Source: Ardenticatenaceae bacterium
GTDB taxonomy: Bacteria > Chloroflexota > Anaerolineae > Promineifilales > Promineifilaceae
Direction of reading: 5' to 3'
Assembly: GCA_020634455.1 (NCBI GenBank)
Contig: JACKBQ010000002.1
Location: 1,116,001-1,180,000 of the forward strand
Length of the DNA: 64,000 nucleotides
Part shown: positions 49,465 through 57,777 of the stretch, piece after piece
Layout of the letters: each line of letters opens with the position of its first letter
Numbering within the stretch: the first letter of the stretch is position 1
Program-made: the position numbers and the translations under genes
The notes under the pieces: model-generated
Seen by the model: only the letters and a program-made list of their open reading frames with translations
The model's database searches: none
Told to the model about the DNA's origin: nothing

Positions 49465-49541
49465 AACCCCCTCTCTAACTCTCCCCCACAGGGGGAGAGA
49501 ACTATCTCACTCTCCCTTTGGGAGAGGGCTGGGGAGAGGGT
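49465..49541. repeat. CTCTCCC/GGGAGAG repeat upstream of EamA gene
   Basis: CTCTAACTCTCCCCCACAGG and CTCTCCCTTTGGGAGAGGGC with GGGGAGAGGG form nested hairpins. A sister copy lies at 57681-57769. Confidence 0.65.
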
Positions 49542-49563
49542 AAATTCAACAACAGGAACTGTA

Positions 49564-50490
49564 ATGAAACTCAAGAACTTTTTGCTGCTAATCTTTCTGG
49601 CTGCCTTGTGGGGGCCGTCTTTCTTATTCATCAAAGTAGCGGTGGCCGAGATACCACCCATTACGCTGGTTTTGGGGCGCGTGGGGATTGCGGCCGTTTT
49701 GCTCACCGTTTTTTTGCTGGTGCAGGGCAAATCATTGCCGCGTTCGCGCACTGTGTGGCGGCATTTGGCGGTGATGGGGCTGATTCACAACACCATTCCT
49801 TTTGTGCTGTTTGGCTGGGGCGAGCAGTACATTGACAGCGCTTTGGCCTCGATTCTCAACGGCACGACGCCGCTGTTCACGATCATCATCGCCCACTTTT
49901 TTGCCACCGATGACCAGCTGACCCCGGCAAAGCTAACCGGCATACTCGTTGGGTTTGCCGGGTTGATTTTGCTCATCACCCCCTCTTTTGGGGATGGCAT
50001 GCAGGGCACAACCTTGGGATTGCTGGCCGTGGCGCTGGCAGCGGTGCTGTACGGCGTGGCGATTGTGTACACGCGCAACAATTTGCGCGGGCTGCCGCCG
50101 CTGGTGGCTCCGGCCGGACAGATGATTCTGGCTTCGCTCTATTTGCTGCCGCTCTCTTTGCTGTTGGAACGGCCGTATACGCTTTCATTTCCGTCTTTAA
50201 CGGCCGTTGGCTCGATGCTGGCGTTGGGGGTGTTGGGAACGGCCGTTGCCTTTGTGGTCTACTATCGCTTGCTGGAAACCGCACCCGCCAGCTACGTCTC
50301 GATGACGACCTACATCATCCCCGTGTTTGGCGTCATTTTGGGCGTGTTGGTGCTCAAAGAGCAGCTTACCTGGCACGCTTACGCTGGTTTTGCCCTCATC
50401 CTGCTGGGCGTGATGATTGTGAATGGGTTGCTGAAGTGGGGTGGGAAACGGCCGTTTACCTTAGCGCGTCCTGCTGAAAAATCTTTATAA
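49564..50490 (+). CDS. EamA/DMT-family exporter
   Basis: A drug/metabolite transporter with ten membrane segments in two EamA halves, 308 residues. The first half begins FLLLIFLAALWGPSFLFIKVA and the second ALGVLGTAVAFVVYYRLLETAPASYVSMTTYIIPVFGVILGVLVLKEQLT, both typical. The ATG at 49564 follows AGGA; the frame is open upstream through a repeat, so the longer version is unlikely. Substrate unknown, often amino acids. The 3' end of the gene has a degenerate duplicate about 185 bases downstream. Confidence 0.9.
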   Translation: MKLKNFLLLIFLAALWGPSFLFIKVAVAEIPPITLVLGRVGIAAVLLTVFLLVQGKSLPRSRTVWRHLAVMGLIHNTIPFVLFGWGEQYIDSALASILNGTTPLFTIIIAHFFATDDQLTPAKLTGILVGFAGLILLITPSFGDGMQGTTLGLLAVALAAVLYGVAIVYTRNNLRGLPPLVAPAGQMILASLYLLPLSLLLERPYTLSFPSLTAVGSMLALGVLGTAVAFVVYYRLLETAPASYVSMTTYIIPVFGVILGVLVLKEQLTWHAYAGFALILLGVMIVNGLLKWGGKRPFTLARPAEKSL

Positions 50491-50762
50491 CTTGTGCGAG
50501 GGTGATTTTGTGGGGAAACGGCCGTTTCAACTGGTCTTGGCGCGAACAGAACTGCTTAGGGACGAGTAAGCAATTCACCTGGCGCATCTTTTGCTGAGGA
50601 TTGTGAATGGTTGCTGATGTGGGGTGGGAAACGGCCGTATGTTTTGGGGGAATGTGAGGAACGGCCGTCTAGCGAATGCCTTGAGGAGGGCTTAAAAGCG
50701 CCACCTCAAGGTTTGGTTAGGCTTCTGTGCTATTTTGACTGCTCAAGAGACCTGTGTACAAG
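50491..50762. other. Gene-free stretch with a degenerate copy of the EamA gene's 3' end
   Basis: Bases 50599-50638 repeat 50415-50455 with two differences (GATTGTGAATGGTTGCTGA, then TGGGGTGGGAAACGGCCGT). GTGGGGAAACGGCCGTTTC at 50511 is a third partial copy. Three ACGGCCGT octamers are present and no ORF is supported. Confidence 0.6.
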
Positions 50763-51137
50763 CTAAACCTCGGCATTGAAAATGTAGCGGTAGAACTTCC
50801 ATGCACCTTCGATTTTCTTCACTACAAATACCTCACGATTACCTTCAGAACCTTTGGGCACCTGCCCCTTCGGTACAATGGTACCACTAGACCGCGTGCG
50901 AACGAAGCCAAGGTTGTCGCCCAGTTCAATCTCCAAAATCTCGAATTCAACATCGAAATCGAGTTTTGTCAGGAAATCCGCATAGAGTGCCACAATGTGT
51001 TCTTTGCCCGTTGCAGTGGGGAAAGGTTGACCGATGAAGACCGCATCATCGGCGTATACGCTTTTAACCAAATCCACATTCGCTTCGTTCAGACTGCGTT
51101 GATAGGTTTGTAATAAGATTTGAATTTCTTCGTTCAT
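50763..51137 (-). CDS. SnoaL-like/DUF4440 small protein
   Basis: 124 residues with the NTF2-like cone fold pattern seen in SgcJ/EcaC and ketosteroid-isomerase-like proteins: EEIQILLQTYQRSLNEANVDLVKSVYADDAVFIGQPFPTATGKEHIVALYADFLTKLDFDVEFEI, then NREVFVVKKIEGAWKFYRY. Whether it is an enzyme or a binding protein is not decidable. An AGGAG lies upstream of the ATG. It sits at the edge of an AT-rich segment that continues to about 52080, and shares the strand with the Crp/Fnr regulator, so the pair may have come in together. Confidence 0.75.
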   Translation of the reverse strand: MNEEIQILLQTYQRSLNEANVDLVKSVYADDAVFIGQPFPTATGKEHIVALYADFLTKLDFDVEFEILEIELGDNLGFVRTRSSGTIVPKGQVPKGSEGNREVFVVKKIEGAWKFYRYIFNAEV

Positions 51138-51363
51138 GTTTTTTACTCCTTATCTGTTGATAGTTTCCGATTTTTTTTCTTGCTGCACGTTTTCAGCAAG
51201 ACCAGTGTGGTCGCACAAGAACAATATTCGTTATTTTTTATTGACTTCGCTTCTTCTGTTCTGATGAAAGAGATTAGAATAATTGTCTTCGTGACGAAGA
51301 CAATATAGAACAAAAGCGGGCGAGCAACCAATAAGGTAGTTTAAGGAAAAGCCTTAATCTATC

Positions 51364-51945
51364 TTAAGATTCGGACATTTTTTTACGAATGACGCTGAGA
51401 TATTCGGGGGTTATACCAAGGAATGAGGCTATTTGTACATTTGATATGCGTTTGACAAAATGGGGATAACGATTTATGAAGTCAATATATCTTTCTTCTG
51501 CAGTTGAACTGATATTTTGCATAACTCTTCTTTGATAACTAACCAATTCATCTTCCGTGAAGACTCTAAATATCCTGTTGAACTTTGGGTAGTCCACAAA
51601 CAAACTTAATTGGTCTATTTTTTTGATTTGAAGTACGACTGAGTTTTCCATCGCTTCAATATAAAATTTGCTAGGTTCTTCACTGTGAAAACTGGCAATA
51701 TCTCCAATCCACCAGTTCTCAATAGCAAACTGAAGGTTATGTTCTTTTCCATCATAATCTAACATATACATTCTAAAACATCCTTCAACCACGAATGTGT
51801 TTAGTTTGCATACATCTCCCGCTTGCAGAATAAATTGCCCTCGCTTTACTCGTTTTTCGGTAAAACTCTTTCGCACAGCTTTCTTTTCTTCAGCAGATAG
51901 GATGAGGTAATTATTAAAGTAAAATATGAGTGATTCTATATGCAT
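51364..51945 (-). CDS. Crp/Fnr-family transcriptional regulator, Bacteroidota-like
   Basis: 193 residues. A cNMP-binding fold (KRGQFILQAGDVCKLNTFVVEGCFRMYMLDYDGKEHNLQFAIENWWIGDIASF) is followed by a C-terminal helix-turn-helix (ISNVQIASFLGITPEYLSVIRKKMS). The phrasing, especially EERYIDFINRYPHFVKRISNVQIASFLGITPEYLS, is typical of Bacteroidota regulators in my experience. The DNA is clearly AT-rich compared with the rest of the window and lacks ACGGCCGT. It is a candidate recent transfer and may control the SnoaL-like gene, which lies 226 bases further along. Confidence 0.82.
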   Translation of the reverse strand: MHIESLIFYFNNYLILSAEEKKAVRKSFTEKRVKRGQFILQAGDVCKLNTFVVEGCFRMYMLDYDGKEHNLQFAIENWWIGDIASFHSEEPSKFYIEAMENSVVLQIKKIDQLSLFVDYPKFNRIFRVFTEDELVSYQRRVMQNISSTAEERYIDFINRYPHFVKRISNVQIASFLGITPEYLSVIRKKMSES

Positions 51946-52100
51946 TTTTGATCACATAGCTTTTTCATGCACACCTGACAATGTATTATGCTGCATCGGT
52001 ATAGTTTGATTCTGAATTTGCTATGATAAGCTCTTTGGCGTAGAACTTTTGAATAGTATTTTACGCATAAGTTCAACATCTGGACTGTTTTCGTCGCAGT

Positions 52101-53036
52101 TTACTCGGCCAAAATATTGTTGATTTCGTTTACTTCTTCTGCCGTAAGCTGCCAGTCGGCGGCTTTGGCGTTTTGCTGCAAATGTTCCAGCCGCGTCAGG
52201 CCAGAGATGACGGAGCAAACTTGCGGCTGGGCCAGCAGCCAGGCGTGGGCCAGTTCGGCCATCGTGTGCTCGCGTTCCTGTGCCCAGGTGGTGAGCTTTT
52301 CTACCTTCGTGTAGTTGGCGTCCGTCATGTAAGCTTGCACGTACTGGCTCGATTCGCCCCGCGACCCTTCCGGCGCGCCTGCTTCGCGGGTGTATTTGCC
52401 CGTGAGGAAGCCACCCGCCAGCGGAAAGTAGGGAATAAAGCCGACGTTTTCCGCCTGACAGTAGGGAATCACCTCTTTTTCCACCTCGCGCTCCAGCATG
52501 TGGTAATGCGACTGCACCGTCACAAACCGCGACCAGCCGCGCATGTCCGCCAGCATATTGGCTTGGGCCAACTGCCACGCCGCGTACGCCGACGCGCCGA
52601 TGTAGCGTACCTTGCCGCTGCTCACCAAATCGTCCAGCGCCCGCATTGTCTCCTCGATGGGGGTGAGCGGGTCCCAGCGGTGCATCTGGTACAGGTCGAT
52701 GTGGTCCGATTGCAGGCGGCGCAGGCTGGCTTCCACGCCGTTCATGATGTGGTAGCGGGACGCGCCGTAATCGTTCGGGCCGTCGCCGACTTTGAAGTAC
52801 ACCTTGGTCGCCAACACAAACTTATCCCAGCGCCCTTTGAGGGCATGACCCAGCGTTGTTTCCGAGTCGCTGCCCGTGTACACATCGGCCGTGTCAATGA
52901 AGTTGATGCCCAAATCCAAGGCGGCGTCAATCACGTCATTCACGCCTGCCTGATCCACTTTACGGCCGAATTGATTCGTGCCCATGCCAATGACGGAAAC
53001 GCGCACGCCTGAGTTGCCTAGTTGTCTGTATTCCAT
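52101..53036 (-). CDS. Aldo/keto reductase
   Basis: NADPH-dependent carbonyl reductase, 311 residues. The start MEYRQLGNSGVRVSVIGMGTNQFG is the family opening; the catalytic tetrad is visible as Asp and Tyr in FIDTADVYTG, Lys in VLATKV and His in LYQMHRWDPL. The cofactor end is PQVCSVISGLTRLEHLQQNAKA. GGAG lies six bases before the ATG at 53036; the open frame beyond it belongs to repeat DNA. The sequence has the base composition of the bulk chromosome, yet no ACGGCCGT octamer. Confidence 0.93.
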   Translation of the reverse strand: MEYRQLGNSGVRVSVIGMGTNQFGRKVDQAGVNDVIDAALDLGINFIDTADVYTGSDSETTLGHALKGRWDKFVLATKVYFKVGDGPNDYGASRYHIMNGVEASLRRLQSDHIDLYQMHRWDPLTPIEETMRALDDLVSSGKVRYIGASAYAAWQLAQANMLADMRGWSRFVTVQSHYHMLEREVEKEVIPYCQAENVGFIPYFPLAGGFLTGKYTREAGAPEGSRGESSQYVQAYMTDANYTKVEKLTTWAQEREHTMAELAHAWLLAQPQVCSVISGLTRLEHLQQNAKAADWQLTAEEVNEINNILAE

Positions 53037-53064
53037 GAGTTTCTCCAGTTTGATTGTGTGAATC

Positions 53065-53140
53065 ACTTGAGGAGAAAGCATCCTCAGATGCGGCTCGTTT
53101 AGACCCGTTCGGATCTGAGGATGCTCACTCCTCGGTTGAA
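53065..53140. repeat. GAGGAG...GCATCCTCAGATGCGG palindromic repeat
   Basis: GAGGAGAAAGCATCCTCAGA and TCTGAGGATGCTCACTCCTC pair across a CGGCTCGTTTAGACCCGTTCG centre, in the gap between selB and the aldo/keto reductase. Confidence 0.7.
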
Positions 53141-53147
53141 ATTATCG

Positions 53148-55025
53148 CTAAAATGGCACGCGGTCGTCGCCGACGCGGCGGGTGATGCGTCGCTCGTCCA
53201 GGTGCTCTAGCAGGCCGATGGCGTACTTGCGGCTGGTGTCCAGCAAATCGCGCACGCCCGCGGCGTTGAGGCTGCCCTTGGCTTCCAATTCGGCCACCAG
53301 TCGAGCGATGAGCCGTGCGTAGGTGACCTGATCGTACACCACGTCGGCCGAAATGGGTTTCAGCTGGCCTAAATCCACCAGGGCAAAGTAGACGTCTTCG
53401 CCAACGGCCGTTTTACTCTCTTTCACGCTGGGCGAATTGATTCCCAACCGGCTGAACTCGCGCAGCAAGGCATCAATTTTGGCCTGCTGTTGGGGCGAAA
53501 AACGGACCGCGTGCCCCGGCGCGTGCACCAGCGTGCCTGCCTCAGTCAGTAAATTTTCGGCAGCGGCTTGAGCCATGAGCGGATTAAAAACGGCCGCTTT
53601 CAACTTCAACCGGCTGCGCAGCTCCTCGCGGGGAATGCCCAACCGCAGCGGGTAACTTTTGTGGAAATCGGCCACTAGTTGGGTGAGATGGCTCACCAGC
53701 GTTTGCCAGCCTGCCTGGGAAATGATCTGCTGCTCCAGTCGCACCACCTGCCCAGTTTCGATGAGTTCGGTGAGGGTGGCAACGGCCGTTTCTCCATCCA
53801 ACCCCACCGTTTGCAGCAGATTTTGCTCCGAGGTGGGTTCTAAGCGACGCACGGTTTGCAGCAGCAGCTCGGCGGGTGTGCCCTGCGCCAATGTTTTGAG
53901 CCGCGCCACCGTTTCCGGGCGGAAGCGGCGATGGCGGCGGCCCGGATGCGGATCGAGTACACGCCCGCCGCCGATCGTTTCACCGGGAGACGGCCGTCTT
54001 AAAATAAAGCGATCCCCACGCGTGATGGCTACCGGTTCGGTAGTGGCCAATTGTAGCCAGCCGGTTTGCCCCGGCTCGATGCGCTCGCTGCCCAGTACGC
54101 GCACCCGCGCCAACAGCTCCGCTGCGCCGACGAACAGTTTGACGGTGCTGTTGTGCTTCAGCGGCTTGGTGGCGCCGGGCAAATGGCGGTAGGCTGCGTC
54201 GAACAAGATCGTATTGCCAATCACCCCCGGCGCGGCGACGATGTGGCCCCGCGCCAGATCATCTTTGTCCACGCCCGTCAGGTTGATGGCCACGCGGCTG
54301 CCGGGGCGGGCCACGTCCAGCTTGGTTTTGTGGGTTTGCAGGCCGCGAATGCGCCCTTTCAGCCCGGTGGGTTGAATTTCTACGGTGTCGCCGAGGTGGA
54401 AACGGCCGTCTATCAACGTGCCCGTCACCACCGTGCCAAAGCCGGACAGGGTGAAAATGCGATCGATAGGGAGTCGAGGACGGCCGTTGTCGGGGCGTGG
54501 CGGCGCATCGGCCAACTTTTGCCACAGCACTTGCTTCAGCTCAGCAATGCCCGCACCCGTTTTGGCCGAGACGGGCATGATGGGTGCATCTGCCAGGACG
54601 GTGCCTTGCAGCGCCTCGCTCACGTCCAGAGTCACCAGCTCCAGCCAATCTGGATCATCTGCCACCAAATCGGTTTTGGTGAGGGCCACCACGCCGCCGC
54701 GCACCTCCAGCAAATCCAGAATGGCCAGATGCTCTCGCGTTTGCGGCATCACCCCCTCATCGGCGGCAATAACAAACAAGGCCACGTCGATGCCGCCCAC
54801 GCCCGCCAACATGTTCTCAATGAAGTCGCGATGCCCCGGCACGTCCACCACACCCACTTCGGCCTGGTTTTCGCCATCGCCCAGTTGAAGCCAGGCAAAG
54901 CCGAGGTCGATGGTCATTTCACGCGCTTTTTCTTCTGCTAAACGGTCGGGATCAATGCCGGTGAGGGCTTCTACAAGGGTGGATTTGCCGTGGTCTACGT
55001 GCCCGGCGGTGCCAATTACATACAT
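53148..55025 (-). CDS. selB: Selenocysteine-specific elongation factor SelB
   Basis: Delivers Sec-tRNA to UGA codons marked by a SECIS element. The GTPase domain is complete (GTAGHVDHGKST, residues 5-16; DLGFAW; VVDVPGHRDFIENML; TKTD). EF-Tu-like beta-barrel domains follow (GTVVTGTLIDGRFHLGDTVEI, LARGHIVAAPG), and the C-terminal winged helices that bind SECIS are seen in the last 230 residues (GIPREELRSRLKLKAAVFNPLMAQAA, GVRDLLDTSRKYAIGLLEHLDERRITRRVGDDRVPF). At 625 residues it is of normal size. selD lies 8 kb away on the same strand, so the organism should make selenoproteins. I see neither selA nor selC here. Confidence 0.95.
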   Translation of the reverse strand: MYVIGTAGHVDHGKSTLVEALTGIDPDRLAEEKAREMTIDLGFAWLQLGDGENQAEVGVVDVPGHRDFIENMLAGVGGIDVALFVIAADEGVMPQTREHLAILDLLEVRGGVVALTKTDLVADDPDWLELVTLDVSEALQGTVLADAPIMPVSAKTGAGIAELKQVLWQKLADAPPRPDNGRPRLPIDRIFTLSGFGTVVTGTLIDGRFHLGDTVEIQPTGLKGRIRGLQTHKTKLDVARPGSRVAINLTGVDKDDLARGHIVAAPGVIGNTILFDAAYRHLPGATKPLKHNSTVKLFVGAAELLARVRVLGSERIEPGQTGWLQLATTEPVAITRGDRFILRRPSPGETIGGGRVLDPHPGRRHRRFRPETVARLKTLAQGTPAELLLQTVRRLEPTSEQNLLQTVGLDGETAVATLTELIETGQVVRLEQQIISQAGWQTLVSHLTQLVADFHKSYPLRLGIPREELRSRLKLKAAVFNPLMAQAAAENLLTEAGTLVHAPGHAVRFSPQQQAKIDALLREFSRLGINSPSVKESKTAVGEDVYFALVDLGQLKPISADVVYDQVTYARLIARLVAELEAKGSLNAAGVRDLLDTSRKYAIGLLEHLDERRITRRVGDDRVPF

Positions 55026-55038
55026 TTACAGATTTTTG

Positions 55039-55108
55039 GGATTGGCCACAGAGGGCACAGGGGATTGAGAGCTTTTTCTCTTTTTCCTCTGTGCTCTCTG
55101 TGGCAAAA
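55039..55108. repeat. CCACAGAGGGCACAG/CTGTGCTCTCTGTGG palindrome
   Basis: GGCCACAGAGGGCACAGGGG and CCTCTGTGCTCTCTGTGGC pair over a loop of about 25 bases, just upstream of selB. A half copy occurs at 19193-19220 and a variant inside menE. Confidence 0.7.
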
Positions 55109-55110
55109 AT

Positions 55111-56370
55111 TTAATCAAACTCTTCGCGCACGGGCACCAAGGCGGGCTGGCGGCGGCGGTTGGGGTTTTGCTGGATCGCTTTTTCCACTTCTTCCAGCCA
55201 CATACGTGGGAACTGTTTGAGGGCATCGGCTTGGGCTGTTTGCACGCGCCAAAGCAAATCTTTTTCTTGTTCCAGCTTTACGATTTTTTCGTCGATCAGG
55301 TCAATCATCTCACGAATTTCTCTTTCGTGACGATTGAAGGTGTTCCATCGCTGCTCTGTGTCTACCGATTGGCTTTTCCAGCGCTTATCATTTTCATGAC
55401 GGAAATCGTCCCAGCGGGATTGCATGCGGCTGGTTTCCACACGCAATATCTCGTTGGCTTCGCGCTGCTGTTTTTCCAGCTCTTCTTGCCAGCCACTGAG
55501 CGTTTGCACGGCCATTTTGGCTTCTTTGTACATGTCGGAGAACTTGATGAACTCTTTGTTGAACTGCTCGATGGTGTCCTGCTGTTCTTCCAGTACGCGC
55601 CGCCAGCCTTCCAGCCGCTGGTTGCGCTCGTATTCGCCGATTTGGATTTGCTCCATCCAATTTTTGGTGCTTTCTTGCACCTGATTTTGCTTTTCGGTAA
55701 TGCTGCCCATACTGGATTCCAAACGTAAAATGGTGCTGTTGGCTGTGTCCAGTCGCGTAAAGATATGCTCCCAGCGTTTGTTCATTTCGACAAAGTTGGT
55801 TTGAATTTCAGAGATGTTGCGGTTGTTGAGTTTTTCTTTTTCTTCCAGAAAGGAAAAATTGCTGTCCCAATTTTCCATCCGATTCCGTAGGTTATCCAGC
55901 TGGGTTTTCTGCTGGCCAATCAGGTTAGCCAGACGAGATTCTTCGGCAACACGCAGTTCCATTTCATTTTGCAGTTTGGGCACCTGGCCGATATCTTTGC
56001 GCAGCTCGGCCATTTCACGGGTGCTGGCTTCTTGCTCTACGCGCCGCAGCCGGTCCATTTCCGCCTCAGACTGAATGCGCCGTTGGTCGTACTGCTCAAT
56101 GAGCTGTACAACTTCATCTTTGAATTGGGCGAGCTGCAAGTCTACTTTGGGAATACGGCCGAGTTGGGCGTTGGTGCTAGAAAGCTGACGTTCCAAATCC
56201 TGGATGCGCTGCTCGCGTCCGGCAATCTCTCGCTCTTGCAAGACGAGCTTTTGCTCTAGCTCGGTAATTTTGCGGGTTTGTTTGCGTCGCTCTTCGTCTA
56301 GCCAGTCTAGGCGACTTTGCAAATCTTTGATTGCCTGTTCGGTGGCCGCGGGTGTGCCGTTGGTTGCCAT
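55111..56370 (-). CDS. Long coiled-coil protein, unknown
   Basis: 419 residues that are almost entirely charged heptad-like helix (DLQSRLDWLDEERRKQTRKITELEQKLVLQEREIAGREQRIQDLERQL...), ending in a basic Pro-rich tail (NPNRRRQPALVPVREEFD). There is no membrane segment and no known domain, so a structural or filament-forming role is possible. AGGAG precedes the ATG by seven bases. It is 85 bases upstream of selB on the same strand, perhaps one transcript, although the palindrome at 55039-55108 separates them. Its DNA contains no complete ACGGCCGT. Confidence 0.75.
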   Translation of the reverse strand: MATNGTPAATEQAIKDLQSRLDWLDEERRKQTRKITELEQKLVLQEREIAGREQRIQDLERQLSSTNAQLGRIPKVDLQLAQFKDEVVQLIEQYDQRRIQSEAEMDRLRRVEQEASTREMAELRKDIGQVPKLQNEMELRVAEESRLANLIGQQKTQLDNLRNRMENWDSNFSFLEEKEKLNNRNISEIQTNFVEMNKRWEHIFTRLDTANSTILRLESSMGSITEKQNQVQESTKNWMEQIQIGEYERNQRLEGWRRVLEEQQDTIEQFNKEFIKFSDMYKEAKMAVQTLSGWQEELEKQQREANEILRVETSRMQSRWDDFRHENDKRWKSQSVDTEQRWNTFNRHEREIREMIDLIDEKIVKLEQEKDLLWRVQTAQADALKQFPRMWLEEVEKAIQQNPNRRRQPALVPVREEFD

Positions 56371-56490
56371 ACCTGTTCTCCTGGGTTTTTATCCGCAGAT
56401 TGCGCAGATGCGATTGCACATTTTTTTTGAATGCTTGCGAAGCATTATAGCTTGGGCAGGGCAACTGGGCGAGTAAGGCGTGAGGGTATT

Positions 56491-56552
56491 CAGTAAACAG
56501 TAATCCGTAAACCGTTCACCGATGACTGTTTACCGATAACCGATTACTGAAG
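56491..56552. repeat. Dispersed repeat, ACCGATTACCG family (diverged)
   Basis: CAGTAAACAGTAATCCGTAA and ACTGTTTACCGATAACCGAT form an imperfect palindrome just before the glycosyltransferase gene. Confidence 0.6.
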
Positions 56553-56565
56553 GTATAATCGCGCC

Positions 56566-57678
56566 ATGCATATTGGAATTGACGTTCGCCTGCCGTTTTA
56601 CCAGATGGGGGGCATTAGCCAATATATTTTGCACTTGCTGCCTGCCCTCGCCGCGTTGGATAGTGAGAACCAGTATTCGCTGTTTCACTTGGGACGAGAC
56701 GGCCGTTCCTACACGCCCCATGCCGCCCCCAACTTTCAGCGCAAAAATGTCCACACCCCCAGCCACCACAAGTTAGAGCGGTGGGCGCTGGGGCTGGAAC
56801 TGCTGCCGCATCGGCTGGACGTGCTGCACAGCCCGGATTTTATTCCGCCGCAGTGGGGTGGCCGCCGCAAAGTCATCACCGTTCACGACTTGAACTTCAT
56901 CTTTTACCCGCAGTTCCTGACGCAAGCCAGCATGGCGTATTACGCCAACCAGATTGAGCGAGCGGTGCAGGTAGCCGATCATATTTCGGCGGACAGCCAC
57001 GCCACGCGGCATGATTTGATTGAGCAATTGCACGTGCCGCCGGAGAAGATCACGACGGTGCATTTGGCGGCAAATCCACTGTATGAGAGGGAGTATGAGG
57101 AAACGGCCGTATCCGCCACACTCCAAAAACACAATCTCCCCCGTGACTTCATCTTGTTTGTGGGCACATTAGAGCCGCGCAAAAACCTGCCCTTCCTCAT
57201 CCGCGCCTACGACGAGCTGCTGCAACAGGGCGAGATTGACGTGCCGCTGGTGTTGGTGGGCGGCAAAGGCTGGCTGTTTGAAGAAGTGTTCACTACGATT
57301 GATGAGCTTGGTTTGCATGATAAAGTCCGTCATCTGACGGGCATTTTTGACGAGGAGCTGGCTCATTTTTACCACGCCGCTGGGGTGCTGGTAACGCCCT
57401 CGCACTACGAAGGCTTTGGCCTGCCCGCGCTGGAGGCGATGCACTGCGGCTGCCTGGTCATTGTGAGCAATCGCGGGTCGTTGCCAGAGGTGGTGGGGCA
57501 GGCGGGCATGCAGCTGCCGTTGGACGACGAGGTGGTCTGGACCGACGCCCTACGCCGCGTTCTCACCGATTCTGCCCTGCGCCAAAAGATGATTACCCGC
57601 GGACATGACCAGGCGAAAACATTCACCTGGCAAAAAGCGGCCCAAATGACTTTAGAGATTTATAAGGATGTTGTTTAA
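56566..57678 (+). CDS. Glycosyltransferase family 4, first of two
   Basis: 370 residues with the GT-B fold of GT4: the N-terminal domain MHIGIDVRLPFYQMGGISQYILHLLPAL, the hinge region LFVGTLEPRKNLPFLIRAYDELL, and the nucleotide-sugar site GVLVTPSHYEGFGLPALEAMHCGCLVIVSNRGSLPEVVGQAG with the E-x7-E motif (EGFGLPALE). It probably transfers a hexose to a cell-wall or exopolysaccharide precursor. The next glycosyltransferase follows after 99 bases carrying a CTCTCCC-type repeat. Confidence 0.9.
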   Translation: MHIGIDVRLPFYQMGGISQYILHLLPALAALDSENQYSLFHLGRDGRSYTPHAAPNFQRKNVHTPSHHKLERWALGLELLPHRLDVLHSPDFIPPQWGGRRKVITVHDLNFIFYPQFLTQASMAYYANQIERAVQVADHISADSHATRHDLIEQLHVPPEKITTVHLAANPLYEREYEETAVSATLQKHNLPRDFILFVGTLEPRKNLPFLIRAYDELLQQGEIDVPLVLVGGKGWLFEEVFTTIDELGLHDKVRHLTGIFDEELAHFYHAAGVLVTPSHYEGFGLPALEAMHCGCLVIVSNRGSLPEVVGQAGMQLPLDDEVVWTDALRRVLTDSALRQKMITRGHDQAKTFTWQKAAQMTLEIYKDVV

Positions 57679-57680
57679 TC

Positions 57681-57769
57681 ATTTACCCTCACCCCAGCCC
57701 TCTCCCTACGAGGGAGAGGGGGCCAGAATTCCCTCCCCCTGTCAGGGGGAGGGTTAGGGTGGGGGTGCT
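57681..57769. repeat. CTCTCCC/GGGAGAGGG repeat between glycosyltransferases
   Basis: CCCTCACCCCAGCCCTCTCC, GAGGGAGAGGG and the mirrored CCCTCCCCCTGTCAGGGGGAGGG make nested hairpins, the same family as 49465-49541. Confidence 0.65.
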
Positions 57770-57777
57770 TTTTCCGT

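Noticed and set aside
55026..55110. selC or a SECIS element upstream of selB
   Set aside because: The hairpin there is a dispersed CCACAGAGG-type palindrome found elsewhere, including next to lon.
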